Below, piece after piece: positions 1 to 6,521 of a stretch of 6,521 nt of DNA. The notes beneath the pieces are model-generated. The model saw only the letters and a program-made list of their open reading frames with translations. It searched no databases and was not told where the DNA came from. A program made the position numbers and the translations under genes. Each line of letters starts with the position of its first letter. Position 1 is the stretch's first letter. The DNA is from Pseudomonadota bacterium (GTDB lineage: Bacteria; Pseudomonadota; Gammaproteobacteria; Burkholderiales; Thiobacillaceae), in NCBI GenBank assembly GCA_030836725.1, contig JAUPLV010000121.1, positions 1 to 6,521 on the forward strand, given 5' to 3'.

Positions 1-1
1 G

Positions 2-1330
<1,329 letters not shown>

Positions 1331-1349
1331 GTGTTTCCAGCCGTCGGCC

Positions 1350-1378
1350 AAAAAGCCACGCCTTTGGCGTGGCTTTTT
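1350..1378 (+). terminator. Rho-independent terminator of lon
   Basis: A perfect 13-bp stem has arms 1350-1362 (AAAAAGCCACGCC) and 1366-1378, with a TTT loop. The right arm ends in five T. The A-tract on the left arm gives it the form of a bidirectional terminator, though no minus-strand gene faces it. It separates lon from the hupB promoter 22 bases downstream. Confidence 0.9.
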
Positions 1379-1399
1379 GCTGGCGCGTCCGGAAACCGC

Positions 1400-1429
1400 T
1401 TGACACAAGGTTTTTCGGGTTGCTATAAA
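1400..1429 (+). promoter_or_regulatory. sigma70 promoter of hupB
   Basis: The -35 box TTGACA (1400-1405) is a perfect consensus match. The -10 box TATAAA (1424-1429) lies 18 bases downstream and is preceded by TGC, giving an extended -10 (TGn). The predicted transcription start is near 1436, leaving a leader of about 40 bases before the GTG. The strength of the signal fits the abundance of HU. It lies after the lon terminator, so hupB can be expressed independently of lon. Confidence 0.85.
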
Positions 1430-1463
1430 AGCGCTCGCAGGGCTTTCCTGTGCCATTTGAGCG

Positions 1464-1470
1464 AAGGGGA
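1464..1470 (+). promoter_or_regulatory. Shine-Dalgarno that fixes the hupB start
   Basis: AAGGGGA lies 6 bases before the GTG at 1477. It decides the start in favour of that codon over the in-frame GTG at 1450, which would add nine residues not found in HU proteins and would place this site inside the coding region. Confidence 0.85.
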
Positions 1471-1476
1471 CAACAC

Positions 1477-1749
1477 GTGAACAAATCCGAATTGATCGAT
1501 GCCATTGCCGACTCGGCCGACATCTCAAAGGCCGCTGCCGGTCGGGCGCTTGATGCGACCGTTGAGGCAGTCAAAAAGGCGTTGAAAAAAGGCGACATGG
1601 TGACGCTGGTGGGCTTTGGCAGCTTCTATGTCGGCAAGCGCGCCGCTCGCACGGGGCGCAATCCCCGTACCGGTGCAGCCATCAAGATCAAGGCCGCCAA
1701 GGTGCCGAAGTTCCGTGCGGGCAAAGGTCTCAAGGACGCAATTAATTAA
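1477..1749 (+). CDS. hupB: DNA-binding protein HU (beta-type)
   Basis: HU is a small, abundant, dimeric nucleoid protein that binds and bends DNA without strong sequence specificity and supports replication, recombination and transcription control. The product is 90 residues, the standard HU length. It begins MNKSELIDAIA, followed by the helical dimerisation region (about 1-45), the GFGSF turn (46-50) and the DNA-binding beta-arm with the signature GRNPRTG (60-66), whose Pro63 is the intercalating proline in HU/IHF proteins. It ends in the usual KFRAGKGLKDAIN. The start is GTG, chosen from the Shine-Dalgarno and the family length. A strong upstream promoter and the lon terminator make it its own unit. 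The name hupB rests on position after lon, as in E. coli; the sequence alone would support HU but not the alpha/beta distinction. IHF is less likely, given the fit to HU over its whole length. Confidence 0.97.
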   Translation: MNKSELIDAIADSADISKAAAGRALDATVEAVKKALKKGDMVTLVGFGSFYVGKRAARTGRNPRTGAAIKIKAAKVPKFRAGKGLKDAIN

Positions 1750-1768
1750 TAAAAAACGCGATTGGCAT

Positions 1769-1798
1769 TTGGCAAGCTCAGGAAATATGTTGTAGAAT
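1769..1798 (+). promoter_or_regulatory. Promoter of the tRNA-Val/tRNA-Asp unit
   Basis: A -35-like TTGGCA (1769-1774) and a -10-like TAGAAT (1793-1798) are separated by 18 bases; each matches the sigma70 consensus at five of six positions. The predicted start, near 1805, lies a few bases before the mature 5' end of tRNA-Val at 1812. There is no hairpin between hupB and this site, so some read-through from hupB is possible. Confidence 0.7.
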
Positions 1799-1811
1799 CT
1801 TGGTCTTCGTC

Positions 1812-1887
1812 GGGTGCTTAGCTCAGCTGGTAGAGCGTCGCCTTTACACGGCGAATGTCGGGGGTTCGAGCCCCTCAGCACCCACCA
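1812..1887 (+). tRNA. tRNA-Val (anticodon TAC)
   Basis: The 76-base gene folds into a full cloverleaf. The acceptor stem is GGGTGCT (1812-1818) with AGCACCC (1877-1883). The D stem is GCTC/GAGC. The anticodon stem TCGCC/GGCGA closes the loop TTTACAC, with anticodon TAC at 1845-1847. The T arm is GGGGG/CCCTC around TTCGAGC and contains one G-T pair. The discriminator is A1884, and CCA (1885-1887) is encoded in the DNA. UAC with a modified U34 reads GUA, GUG and often GUU. Confidence 0.98.
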
Positions 1888-1944
1888 GCAGGGTAAAAAG
1901 TTTCGGCTGTCTGGATTCAGGCAGCGCAGTTTTTGTAGTATCAG

Positions 1945-2021
1945 GGAGTGGTAGTTCAGTTGGTTAGAATACCGGCCTGTCACGCCGGGGGTCGCGGGTT
2001 CGAGTCCCGTCCACTCCGCCA
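1945..2021 (+). tRNA. tRNA-Asp (anticodon GTC)
   Basis: The 77-base gene folds into a full cloverleaf. The acceptor stem is GGAGTGG (1945-1951) with CCACTCC (2011-2017). The anticodon stem CCGGC/GCCGG closes the loop CTGTCAC, with anticodon GTC at 1979-1981. The discriminator is G2018, as expected for tRNA-Asp, and CCA (2019-2021) is encoded. The 57 bases separating it from tRNA-Val show no properly placed promoter (a TAGTAT at 1936-1941 is too close to the 5' end), so the two tRNAs are probably cut from one transcript. Confidence 0.98.
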
Positions 2022-2026
2022 ACACC

Positions 2027-2056
2027 AAAAAAGGCGAACGCGAGTTCGCCTTTTTT
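2027..2056 (+). terminator. Rho-independent terminator of the tRNA unit
   Basis: A perfect 13-bp stem has arms 2027-2039 (AAAAAAGGCGAAC) and 2044-2056, with the GNRA-type tetraloop GCGA. It ends in six T and begins 5 bases after the CCA of tRNA-Asp. It should isolate ppiD from upstream transcription. Confidence 0.92.
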
Positions 2057-2097
2057 CATTTCTGCATCTTGTCTGGCCGTATTTATTCGGGCCCGGG

Positions 2098-2122
2098 TTT
2101 AATCGGATAAGGATTTAATCGG
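2098..2122 (+). repeat. 9-bp direct repeat upstream of ppiD
   Basis: TTTAATCGG occurs at 2098-2106 and again at 2114-2122, a 16-base period. Each copy contains TTTAAT, which matches the sigma70 -10 box at five of six positions, but neither has a recognisable -35 at the right distance. It could be a tandem operator, a weak promoter region or chance. It lies in the only gap available for a ppiD promoter. Confidence 0.4.
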
Positions 2123-2149
2123 GGTCGGGCGAGACGTGAGGCGTAAATT

Positions 2150-2165
2150 GCGCGAAAATTCGCGC
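2150..2165. repeat. Inverted repeat just before the ppiD ribosome-binding site
   Basis: GCGCGAA (2150-2156) and TTCGCGC (2159-2165) are perfect inverted arms around AA, 26 bases before the ppiD start. In double-stranded DNA this is a compact operator-like palindrome. In RNA it could form a 5-bp GC stem with a 6-base loop ahead of the ribosome-binding site. No function is known. Confidence 0.35.
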
Positions 2166-2191
2166 TGATGTTTTTTCTGGAGTAGAAAACC

Positions 2192-4087
2192 GTGCTCGAA
2201 GCAATCCGCAAACATGCAAAGGGCTGGCTGGCCAAGATCATTCTGGGATTGATCGCTGTCACCTTTGCCCTGTTTGGTATCGATTCCTACATGTCGGGTG
2301 ATCGAAGCGGGGGGGTGGTCGCCGAAGTTGGCGAACAGAACATCTCGCGCGATGAACTGATACGTGAGACCCAGGCGCAATCCGACCGCATGCGTGAATC
2401 GCTCGGTCCCGCATTCGATCCTGCCGTCGCCGAGTCAGCTGACTTTCGCAAAAAGGTTCTCGATAGCCTGATCGAGCGCAAGGCCTTTTTGCAGGATGCT
2501 CAAAAACGCAAGTTCCTGGCGCCCGATGCGTACGTCGCCGCGGTACTGTCGCAGATTCCGGCTTTTCAGCAGGACGGCGCTTTTTCGCAGCAGCGTTACG
2601 AAGCGGTGCTGCGCCAGAATGGGCGCACTCCCGCATCGTTTGAAAACGAGGTACGTCAGGACTTCATGCTGAAGGCCATAACCAGTCCGGTGGCGCTCGC
2701 GGCTTTTCCGTCCAGCACCTCGTTGACGCAGATTGCGCGCCTAGTGGCGCAGCAACGCGAAATCGCCTGGGTTGATCTGCCTGCTTCCACGGTCGAGGCG
2801 CAGATCAAGGTCACGCCTGCCGACATCGAAAGCAAATACGCGGCCGATAAGGCGGCATTTACCGAACCCGAACAGATACGCGCCGAATATCTGGTTCTCG
2901 ATATGGCGGCCGTGGCAGCCGGCATCGCAGTGAGTGAGCAGGAAATCGCAAGTTACTACCGCTCCAATGACGCTCAATTCGGACAGCCCGAACAGCGCAG
3001 TGCAAGCCACATCCTGATTGCAGTCGACAAGAACGCGGACGCAGCTACGCGTGCCCAGGCCAAGGCGAAAGCGAGCGAACTGGCTCAAACCCTGCAAAAA
3101 ACGCCCGCCCGTTTCGCCGAACTGGCGCGCAGCCAGTCGCAGGATCCCGGTTCCGCCGCCCAGGATGGCAGCCTCGGCAGCTTTGGTCGCGGCATGATGG
3201 TCAAGCCGTTCGAAGAGGCTGTGTTCAGCATGAAACTGAACGAGATCCGTGGCCCGGTGGAAAGCGATTTTGGTTATCACATCATCCGCCTGGATGGCAT
3301 TCAGGCCGCACAGATTGCGCCGCTGGAAGAGGTGCGGGCACAGGTTGTGGGCGAGTTGCGCAAGCAGCAGGCCCAGAAGCAGTTTGCCGATCTCGCGGAC
3401 AGCTTCAGCAATCTGGTGTATGAAAACGCCGACTCCCTGCAGCCCGCGGCGGCGGCCGCCAAGCTGAGCGTGCAGCAAAGCGGCTGGATGGCCGCCAAAA
3501 CGGCGCCGTCCCCGTTCAGCCATGCAGCCTTGTCGGCCGCGCTGTTCGGCCCGGAGTCGGTCAAAAGCAGGCAAAACACCGAGGCTTTCGAAGTGAAGCC
3601 AGGCACCCTGGTGGCGGCGCGTGTGATCGAACATCGCCCTGCCCGAGTGCGCCCGCTGGCCGAGGTGTCGGCGGCGATCGAAGCAAGGCTGCGCGCCGAG
3701 CAAGGCGCGCGCCTGCTGGCGGAAAAGGGCGAGGCCACACTGAAGGCCCTGTCCAGGGGTGAGGAGGCGGGATTGAAGTGGTCGGAGTTCAAGGTGGTCG
3801 GTCGCCAGCCCTCTGCCGACCTGGATGCGGTCGGTGCGAAAGCCGTCTTCCGGGTGAACACCGGCAAACTGCCTGCCTACACTGGTTTTGCGCGCCCCGA
3901 TGGCGTCTACCGTATCGTCCGGGTGAGCCGCGTGCTGGAGGAGACCGCGGTCGATCCCAGGCTGCTGGCGTCAATCGAGGCGGGCTTGATACAGGCGCAG
4001 CAGGGCGCGGATATGCAGGCAATGACTTCGTTGGTCAAATCAGGCCATAAGGTGAAGATCAAGCCGAATGCGATCGAGGGCAGGTAA
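2192..4087 (+). CDS. ppiD: Peptidyl-prolyl isomerase / periplasmic chaperone PpiD
   Basis: PpiD is an inner-membrane-anchored periplasmic chaperone that contacts the SecYEG translocon and emerging exported proteins. The product has 631 residues (E. coli PpiD has 623). A short basic N-terminus (MLEAIRKHAKGW) precedes one membrane segment at about 13-33 (KIILGLIAVTFALFGI), giving an N-in, C-out anchor. The SurA-like N-terminal chaperone region follows, about 35-260. A parvulin domain spans about 267-369 with its hallmarks SHILIAV, DPGSAAQDGSLGSFGRG, MVKPFEEAVF and FGYHIIRLDGI, and a less conserved C-terminal chaperone part extends to the end. E. coli PpiD's parvulin domain has little isomerase activity, but this one keeps the general motif set, so activity cannot be judged by eye. 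The start is GTG, with TGGAG at 2178-2182 nine bases upstream. The start yields the expected family N-terminus. It is bounded by a terminator on each side, so it is probably monocistronic. Confidence 0.95.
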   Translation: MLEAIRKHAKGWLAKIILGLIAVTFALFGIDSYMSGDRSGGVVAEVGEQNISRDELIRETQAQSDRMRESLGPAFDPAVAESADFRKKVLDSLIERKAFLQDAQKRKFLAPDAYVAAVLSQIPAFQQDGAFSQQRYEAVLRQNGRTPASFENEVRQDFMLKAITSPVALAAFPSSTSLTQIARLVAQQREIAWVDLPASTVEAQIKVTPADIESKYAADKAAFTEPEQIRAEYLVLDMAAVAAGIAVSEQEIASYYRSNDAQFGQPEQRSASHILIAVDKNADAATRAQAKAKASELAQTLQKTPARFAELARSQSQDPGSAAQDGSLGSFGRGMMVKPFEEAVFSMKLNEIRGPVESDFGYHIIRLDGIQAAQIAPLEEVRAQVVGELRKQQAQKQFADLADSFSNLVYENADSLQPAAAAAKLSVQQSGWMAAKTAPSPFSHAALSAALFGPESVKSRQNTEAFEVKPGTLVAARVIEHRPARVRPLAEVSAAIEARLRAEQGARLLAEKGEATLKALSRGEEAGLKWSEFKVVGRQPSADLDAVGAKAVFRVNTGKLPAYTGFARPDGVYRIVRVSRVLEETAVDPRLLASIEAGLIQAQQGADMQAMTSLVKSGHKVKIKPNAIEGR

Positions 4088-4099
4088 TCCTTAACGGAA

Positions 4100-4143
4100 C
4101 GCCCCATGAAAAACGCGCCGTCAGGCGCGTTTTTCATGGGGCG
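4100..4143. terminator. Shared bidirectional terminator of ppiD and fabI
   Basis: A perfect 20-bp inverted repeat (arms 4100-4119 and 4124-4143) surrounds the loop GTCA. It lies 12 bases after the ppiD stop and 9 bases from the fabI stop. The inner part, ACGCGCC/GGCGCGT with flanking A5 and T5, works as a hairpin plus U-tract in both directions. The outer nine pairs (CGCCCCATG/CATGGGGCG) lie beyond the U-tract and extend the base of the stem. Confidence 0.92.
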
Positions 4144-4152
4144 CGTATCAGG

Positions 4153-4938
4153 TCATTCGGATTCGGCGCCGGCGGTCGAGTTGAAGCCGGCATCGACATA
4201 GGTGATTTCGCCGGTTATTCCGGAAGCCAGGTCGGAGAGCATGAAGGCGGCGACATTGCCGACCTCGTCGATGGTGACGTTGCGGCGCAACGGCGCATTC
4301 TTGGCGACGACGTCGAGCTTCTCGCCGAAATTGGCGATGCCGCTGGCGGCCAGCGTCTTGATCGGCCCGGCCGACACCGCGTTGACCCGGATGCCTTTGG
4401 GACCGAGACTTTGCGCCATGTAATAGACGCTGGATTCGAGGCTGGCCTTGGCCAGCCCCATGACGTTGTAATTGGGGACGGAGCGGATGGCGCCCAGATA
4501 CGACATGGTCAGCAGCGCGGCCTGGCGGCCTTCCATCATCGGCAGCGCGGCTTTGGCCAGCGCGGCGAAGCTGTATGAACTGATGTCGTGCGCGATGCGG
4601 AAATTATCGCGGGTCACCGAGGCCAGATAGTCGCCGGACAGGGCTTCCTTGGGCGCGAATGCAATCGAGTGCACCAGGCCATCGAGGCCGTCCCAGCGTT
4701 TGGCAAGATCGGCAAACAGGGCGTCGATCTGCTCGTCGCTGCCCACATCGCAGGGGAACACCAGGCTGGAGTCGAATTCCTTGGCAAATTCGCTGACACG
4801 ATCCTTGATGCGCTCGTTCTGGTAGGTGAAAGCCAGTTCGGCGCCTTCGCGCCGGCATGCGGCGGCGATGCCATAGGCGATGGAGCGGTTGGAAATCACG
4901 CCGGTGATCAGCAAGCGTTTTCCTGCAAGAAATCCCAT
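4153..4938 (-). CDS. fabI: Enoyl-[acyl-carrier-protein] reductase FabI (NADH)
   Basis: FabI carries out the last reduction of each type II fatty-acid elongation cycle, turning trans-2-enoyl-ACP into acyl-ACP in the cytoplasm, as a homotetramer. The product is 261 residues (E. coli 262) and begins MGFLAGKRLLITG as in E. coli. The dinucleotide-binding motif GVISNRSIAYGIA is at 13-25, and CDV at 63-65 is typical of the family. The catalytic set is Tyr147, Tyr157 and Lys164 in SYLGA and NYNVMGLAKA, with the FabI spacing Y-X6-K rather than the Y-X3-K of ordinary short-chain dehydrogenases. SAGPIKTLAASGI (189-201) is the mobile substrate loop, and VDAGF marks the C-terminus. Residue 93 is alanine where E. 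coli has Gly93; alanine occurs naturally in other FabI proteins. The start ATG has a modest GAGA five bases upstream on the minus strand. It converges on ppiD and diverges from the transporter gene. Confidence 0.97.
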   Translation of the reverse strand: MGFLAGKRLLITGVISNRSIAYGIAAACRREGAELAFTYQNERIKDRVSEFAKEFDSSLVFPCDVGSDEQIDALFADLAKRWDGLDGLVHSIAFAPKEALSGDYLASVTRDNFRIAHDISSYSFAALAKAALPMMEGRQAALLTMSYLGAIRSVPNYNVMGLAKASLESSVYYMAQSLGPKGIRVNAVSAGPIKTLAASGIANFGEKLDVVAKNAPLRRNVTIDEVGNVAAFMLSDLASGITGEITYVDAGFNSTAGAESE

Positions 4939-4967
4939 GATGGTCTCGAATGGTTGAGAATGCGCAG

Positions 4968-4973
4968 ATTATA
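4968..4973 (-). promoter_or_regulatory. -10 box of the fabI promoter
   Basis: On the minus strand this reads TATAAT, a perfect -10 consensus, 29 bases before the fabI ATG. The predicted transcription start is near 4961, giving a leader of about 22 bases. No good -35 is seen 16-18 bases upstream (AGCGCA at the 17-base spacing), so the promoter may depend on an activator or be moderate in strength. Confidence 0.6.
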
Positions 4974-4977
4974 ACGG

Positions 4978-5006
4978 CTGACGATGCCGCTGCGCTTGGG
5001 TACACT
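4978..5006 (+). promoter_or_regulatory. Possible promoter of the substrate-binding protein gene
   Basis: CTGACG (4978-4983) and TACACT (5001-5006) are 17 bases apart, and each matches the sigma70 consensus at four of six positions. The predicted start of transcription, about 5013, coincides with the ATG at 5013. It lies in the 74-base gap shared with the divergent fabI promoter. The match is weak. Confidence 0.35.
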
Positions 5007-5012
5007 TGCGGC

Positions 5013-6521
5013 ATGACGCGTATCGGGATGATTTTATCGAAAACCGGTCTTCTGGGTTTGGGCTTGGGCCTGCTGGCGAGCTGTTCCGATAGTTGGAACA
5101 CCCCTTATCCCGGCAGCCATGACAGTGCCAATGTGCTTTACAGCGCATTTTCGGAGCGACCCAAGCATCTCGATCCGGCGCGTTCATACAGTTCGAACGA
5201 AGTCGAGTTCACCGGCCAGATTTACGAGCCGCCTCTGCAATACCACTTCCTCAAGCGCCCCTATACCCTGATTCCGCTGACCGCCGAGGCGGTGCCCATG
5301 CCGCGGTATTTCGATGCGGCCGGACAGGAATTGCCGGCCGACGCGCCTTCCGCCGACATTGCCGAAAGCGTGTATGAAATCAGGATCCGCCCCGGCATCC
5401 AGTATCAGCCGCACCCGGCATTCGCGCGGGATGCAGCGGGGCGCTATCGCTACCATGCGCTCGCGGCTTCCGAGGTCGCCGGAAAAGCCCGGATTCTCGA
5501 TTTCAGGCACAGCGGCACGCGCGAACTGGTGGCTGCGGATTATGTGTATCAGATCAAGCGCCTGGCCAATCCCCGGCTCGGCTCGCCGATTTTCGGCCTG
5601 ATGAGCGAACACATCGTCGGCCTCAAGGCTCTGGGCGAGGCCATGCAGAAAGCCGCGCAGGCGGATCCCGCTGCGAAACCGAATCTCGCCGATTTCGCGC
5701 TCGAAGGCGCCGAGGTGGTCGATCGCTACACCTATCGCATCCGTATCCGGGGCAAGTACCCGCAGTTCATCTACTGGCTGGCGATGCCGTTCTTCGCGCC
5801 GGTGCCGTGGGAGGCCGAAGTCTTTTACGCGCAGCCCGGCATGGCCGACAGGAATCTCACGCTCGACTGGCAACCTATTGGTACCGGACCGTATTACCTG
5901 GCGGAGAACGATCCCAACCGCCGCATGGTGCTGAAGAGGAACCCGCACTTCCATGGCGAAACCTATCCGATGGAGGGCAGTGAAGAGGACTGCCAGGCCG
6001 GGCTGCTGGACGATGCCGGCAAGCCGCTGCCTTTTCTGAACGAGGCCGTGTTCAGCCTGGAGAAGGAAACCATTCCCTACTGGAGCAAGTTCCTGCAGGG
6101 TTACTACGACAGCTCCGGCATCAGTTCCGACAGTTTCGATCAGGCCGTGCAGTTTTCGTCCGGAGGCGATCCGCAGCTCACCGACAGCATGCGCGACCAG
6201 GACATTCATCTCATCACCGCGGTGGCGGCTTCGCTCTGGTATGTCGGCTTCAACATGCTCGACCCGGTGGTGGGCGGGCTGGGCGAGGATCGTCAAAAGC
6301 TGCGGCAGGCGCTTTCCATCGCTTTCGATTACGACGAGTTCATTTCCATTTTCCTTAATGGACGCGGCATCCCCGCGCAGGGGCCGATTCCCCCCGGATT
6401 GTTCGGCTACGTCGAGGGCGAGGCGGGATTGAATCCCTATATCTACGAAGCGCGCGGCGGCCGGATCCAGCGCCGTCCCATCGAGGCGGCCAGGAAGCTG
6501 CTGGCCGAGGTGGGCTACCCG
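5013..6521 (+). CDS. ABC transporter substrate-binding lipoprotein, family 5 (peptide type), 3' end outside window
   Basis: This open frame runs without a stop from the ATG at 5013 to the right edge, 503 codons. Family 5 solute-binding proteins capture peptides, nickel or similar ligands in the periplasm and deliver them to an ABC importer. The N-terminus is a lipoprotein signal: Arg3 and Lys10, a hydrophobic stretch, then lipobox LASC with the lipidated Cys24. Family signs are YSAFSERPKHLDPA (43-56), YEIRIRPGIQYQPHPAF, ELVAADYVYQIKRL, IGTGPYYL (289-296) followed by LKRNPHFHGE, VGFNMLDP (411-418), LRQALSIAFDYDEF (430-443) and ARKLLAEVGYP (493-503). These motifs lie farther apart than in DppA or OppA, so the full protein is likely about 700 residues; that is inference. 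The ATG has no clear ribosome-binding site, and an in-frame ATG at 5028 still leaves a usable signal peptide. Permease and ATPase genes probably follow, perhaps yejABEF-like, but none is visible. Ligand unknown. Confidence 0.9.
   Translation, partial: MTRIGMILSKTGLLGLGLGLLASCSDSWNTPYPGSHDSANVLYSAFSERPKHLDPARSYSSNEVEFTGQIYEPPLQYHFLKRPYTLIPLTAEAVPMPRYFDAAGQELPADAPSADIAESVYEIRIRPGIQYQPHPAFARDAAGRYRYHALAASEVAGKARILDFRHSGTRELVAADYVYQIKRLANPRLGSPIFGLMSEHIVGLKALGEAMQKAAQADPAAKPNLADFALEGAEVVDRYTYRIRIRGKYPQFIYWLAMPFFAPVPWEAEVFYAQPGMADRNLTLDWQPIGTGPYYLAENDPNRRMVLKRNPHFHGETYPMEGSEEDCQAGLLDDAGKPLPFLNEAVFSLEKETIPYWSKFLQGYYDSSGISSDSFDQAVQFSSGGDPQLTDSMRDQDIHLITAVAASLWYVGFNMLDPVVGGLGEDRQKLRQALSIAFDYDEFISIFLNGRGIPAQGPIPPGLFGYVEGEAGLNPYIYEARGGRIQRRPIEAARKLLAEVGYP

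Noticed and set aside
1525..2028. Minus-strand open frame of 167 codons containing WTGLEPATPGVTGRYSNQLNYH and GSNPRHSPCKGDALPAELST
   Set aside because: It is the antisense translation of the two tRNA genes plus part of hupB. This peptide pattern is a well-known spurious annotation that arises from reading tRNA genes backwards.
1812..2056. tRNA genes as a possible integration site for a genomic island
   Set aside because: Neither tRNA 3' end is duplicated elsewhere in the window, no integrase or other mobility gene is present, and the flanking genes are conserved housekeeping genes.
2741..3703. Minus-strand open frame of 320 codons inside ppiD
   Set aside because: It overlaps the PpiD parvulin domain, has no motifs or plausible start context, and is a reading-frame shadow.
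4660..4662. Alanine at FabI residue 93, the position where changes of E. coli Gly93 cause triclosan resistance
   Set aside because: Alanine is the natural residue at the matching site in other triclosan-sensitive FabI proteins such as S. aureus (Ala95), and the other drug-contact residues appear conserved. It is not evidence of resistance.
5184..6296. Long minus-strand open frame (370 codons) opposite the transporter gene
   Set aside because: It is a shadow in GC-rich DNA. The plus-strand frame is open for 503 codons with a lipoprotein signal and clear family 5 motifs; the minus translation is rich in Arg, His and Gly with no recognisable domain.

Overview
This is an ordinary, gene-dense housekeeping segment of a GC-rich proteobacterial chromosome. 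The protein features and the order lon - hupB - tRNA-Val - tRNA-Asp - ppiD, with fabI convergent behind ppiD, suggest a betaproteobacterium, perhaps Nitrosomonadales-like. That placement rests on remembered gene order and protein resemblance, not on a search. The lon-hupB-ppiD core is also found in E. coli, where clpX precedes lon, so clpP/clpX probably lie just left of the window.

Layout: (1) 1-1330, the C-terminal part of the ATP-dependent protease Lon, entering just after the Walker A lysine, closed by a 13-bp hairpin terminator. (2) 1400-1749, hupB for the HU DNA-binding protein, with a near-consensus sigma70 promoter (TTGACA, TGnTATAAA) and a GTG start. (3) 1769-2056, a two-tRNA unit (Val-TAC, Asp-GTC) with its own promoter and a GNRA-loop terminator. 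(4) 2057-2191, a short regulatory gap with a 9-bp direct repeat and an inverted repeat. (5) 2192-4087, ppiD, a membrane-anchored parvulin-type periplasmic chaperone. (6) 4100-4143, a 20-bp perfect inverted repeat acting as shared terminator. (7) 4153-4938, fabI on the minus strand, enoyl-ACP reductase of fatty-acid synthesis. (8) 5013-6521, running off the right edge, a lipoprotein-type family 5 substrate-binding protein of an ABC peptide importer, divergent from fabI.

Lon, HU and PpiD are linked functionally: Lon degrades misfolded and regulatory proteins in the cytoplasm, HU organises the nucleoid and is a known Lon substrate in E. coli, and PpiD helps proteins fold as they leave the Sec translocon. 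Each has its own terminator or promoter, so they are neighbours rather than one operon. FabI and the substrate-binding protein are separate metabolic functions.

I found no mobile element, CRISPR array, toxin-antitoxin or defence system, and no evidence of an undescribed system. The points most worth a second look are the enlarged, unusual substrate-binding protein with an ambiguous (possibly leaderless) start, the symmetric ppiD/fabI terminator, and the repeats upstream of ppiD.
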